7,065 nucleotides of DNA, from the NCBI GenBank assembly GCA_026997215.1, contig JALWJP010000041.1, positions 1-7,065 on the forward strand. The letters run 5' to 3'. The stretch is from Nanobdellati archaeon. Its GTDB lineage: Archaea; EX4484-52; JAADEF01. The notes under the pieces were generated by a model that ran no database searches, was not told where the DNA came from, and was given only the letters and a program-made list of their open reading frames with translations. Positions 6,648-7,065 of the stretch are shown here, piece after piece. The position numbers and the translations under genes were made by a program. The first letter of the stretch is position 1; every line of letters starts with the position of its first letter.

Positions 6648-7065
6648 TTATGGGTTTTTACAACAAAGAATTCCTGCACAGTGAATATCTCCTCCCCTTG
6701 ATGTAAGACGTCCTCCCCACCCATAAGTAACCCTACAATCTGGCCAATCGCCTTCATCACTACAAAAAGAATCTACTAAATATTCATTCGAATAACAAGA
6801 AAGAGTGAAAGTACCCTCAACACATTTGGTTTGATATCTACAAAGAGATCCCCAATCAAAGTTACTTCCACCAACCTGACTCCATGATGTTTTACAACCA
6901 TCACTTAAACACAAAGATTGTGCTTTAACACTACCAGCAACATCAAGTTTAGCTTGAGGATTATTGGTGCCTATACCTACATTGCCATTAGAGTTTAAGA
7001 TTGTTAATCTGGTTGTTCCTGATGTTTGTAAATAAAGATTTTCATTATAACTGCCAATTAAACCT
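6648..7065 (-). CDS. Surface/tail-fibre-like protein with cysteine-rich C-terminus, 3' part
   Basis: The frame is open from the right edge (first full codon at 7064) to the TAA at 6650-6648, giving 138 C-terminal residues; the start is outside. Residues 1-50 are beta-repeat-like: LYLQTSGTTRLTILNS, then NGNVGIGTNNPQAKLDVAGSV, the motif found in phage tail fibres and large surface proteins, often just before an S74 chaperone domain. Here S74 is absent. After the linker (LCLSDGCKTSW, 51-61) comes a compact domain of about 75 residues. The part from 51 on holds ten cysteines (52, 57, 75, 81, 90, 101, 110, 129, 134, 135) and ends in CAGILCCKNP. This looks like an extracellular, disulfide-rich module, possibly an adhesin tip. 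I do not recognise the domain family. The ATG-less TTG at 6914 is internal, not a start. The gene converges on the AsnB-like gene. A surface location is inferred; the N-terminal signal would lie outside the window. Confidence 0.75.
   Translation of the reverse strand, partial: GLIGSYNENLYLQTSGTTRLTILNSNGNVGIGTNNPQAKLDVAGSVKAQSLCLSDGCKTSWSQVGGSNFDWGSLCRYQTKCVEGTFTLSCYSNEYLVDSFCSDEGDWPDCRVTYGWGGRLTSRGGDIHCAGILCCKNP

Noticed and set aside
6912..6914. TTG start codon giving an 88-residue protein
   Set aside because: The frame is open upstream to the window edge and encodes the family-typical NVGIGT..AKLDV stalk, so this TTG is an internal Leu codon.

Overview
The window looks like a piece of an archaeal chromosome, most likely from a small-genome DPANN-type archaeon (Woesearchaeota/Pacearchaeota-like). 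Evidence for Archaea: an Orc1/Cdc6 replication initiator, a DUF357-type helical protein, an archaeal Shine-Dalgarno sequence (AGGTGAT) inside an operon, and first-of-operon genes with no ribosome binding site but a TATA-like box about 26-28 bases before the start codon. The DPANN placement is inference. It rests on the AT-rich, compact layout and on a surface protein with the phage-tail-like NVGIGT...AKLDV repeat, a style I associate with these genomes. No phylogenetic marker is present to prove it.

Layout, left to right. (1) 1-432, plus strand: the 3' part of a gene ending in a DUF357 helical domain; its start lies outside the window. (2) 437-3431, minus strand: a tight three-gene operon read right to left: a DHH-family phosphoesterase, an M42 (TET-type) aminopeptidase, and Orc1/Cdc6. 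The first pair is linked by a Shine-Dalgarno overlapping the upstream stop codon, the second by an ATGA overlap. (3) 3432-3483: a 52-base divergent promoter region with one self-complementary TATA-like box placed almost equally from both start codons. (4) 3484-6576, plus strand: a two-gene operon, a nucleotide-sugar 6-dehydrogenase followed with no spacer (TAAATG) by a class-II glutamine-dependent asparagine synthetase homologue. (5) 6578-7065, minus strand: the 3' part of a surface/tail-fibre-like gene with a cysteine-rich C-terminus, followed by a short orphan coding remnant that reads like the C-terminal end of a FISUMP/DUF1566-type domain.

How the genes may work together. The dehydrogenase/AsnB pair fits making a nucleotide-linked uronic acid and amidating it to a uronamide, as in some bacterial O-antigen clusters. 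That would mean cell-surface glycan synthesis rather than free asparagine supply (inference). The minus-strand operon combines replication initiation (Cdc6) with a small nuclease/phosphatase and a peptidase; a shared pathway is not established. The right end suggests C-terminal domain exchange in a surface protein. No tRNA, rRNA, CRISPR array, IS element or replication origin was recognised. No gene-free stretch longer than 300 bases exists.
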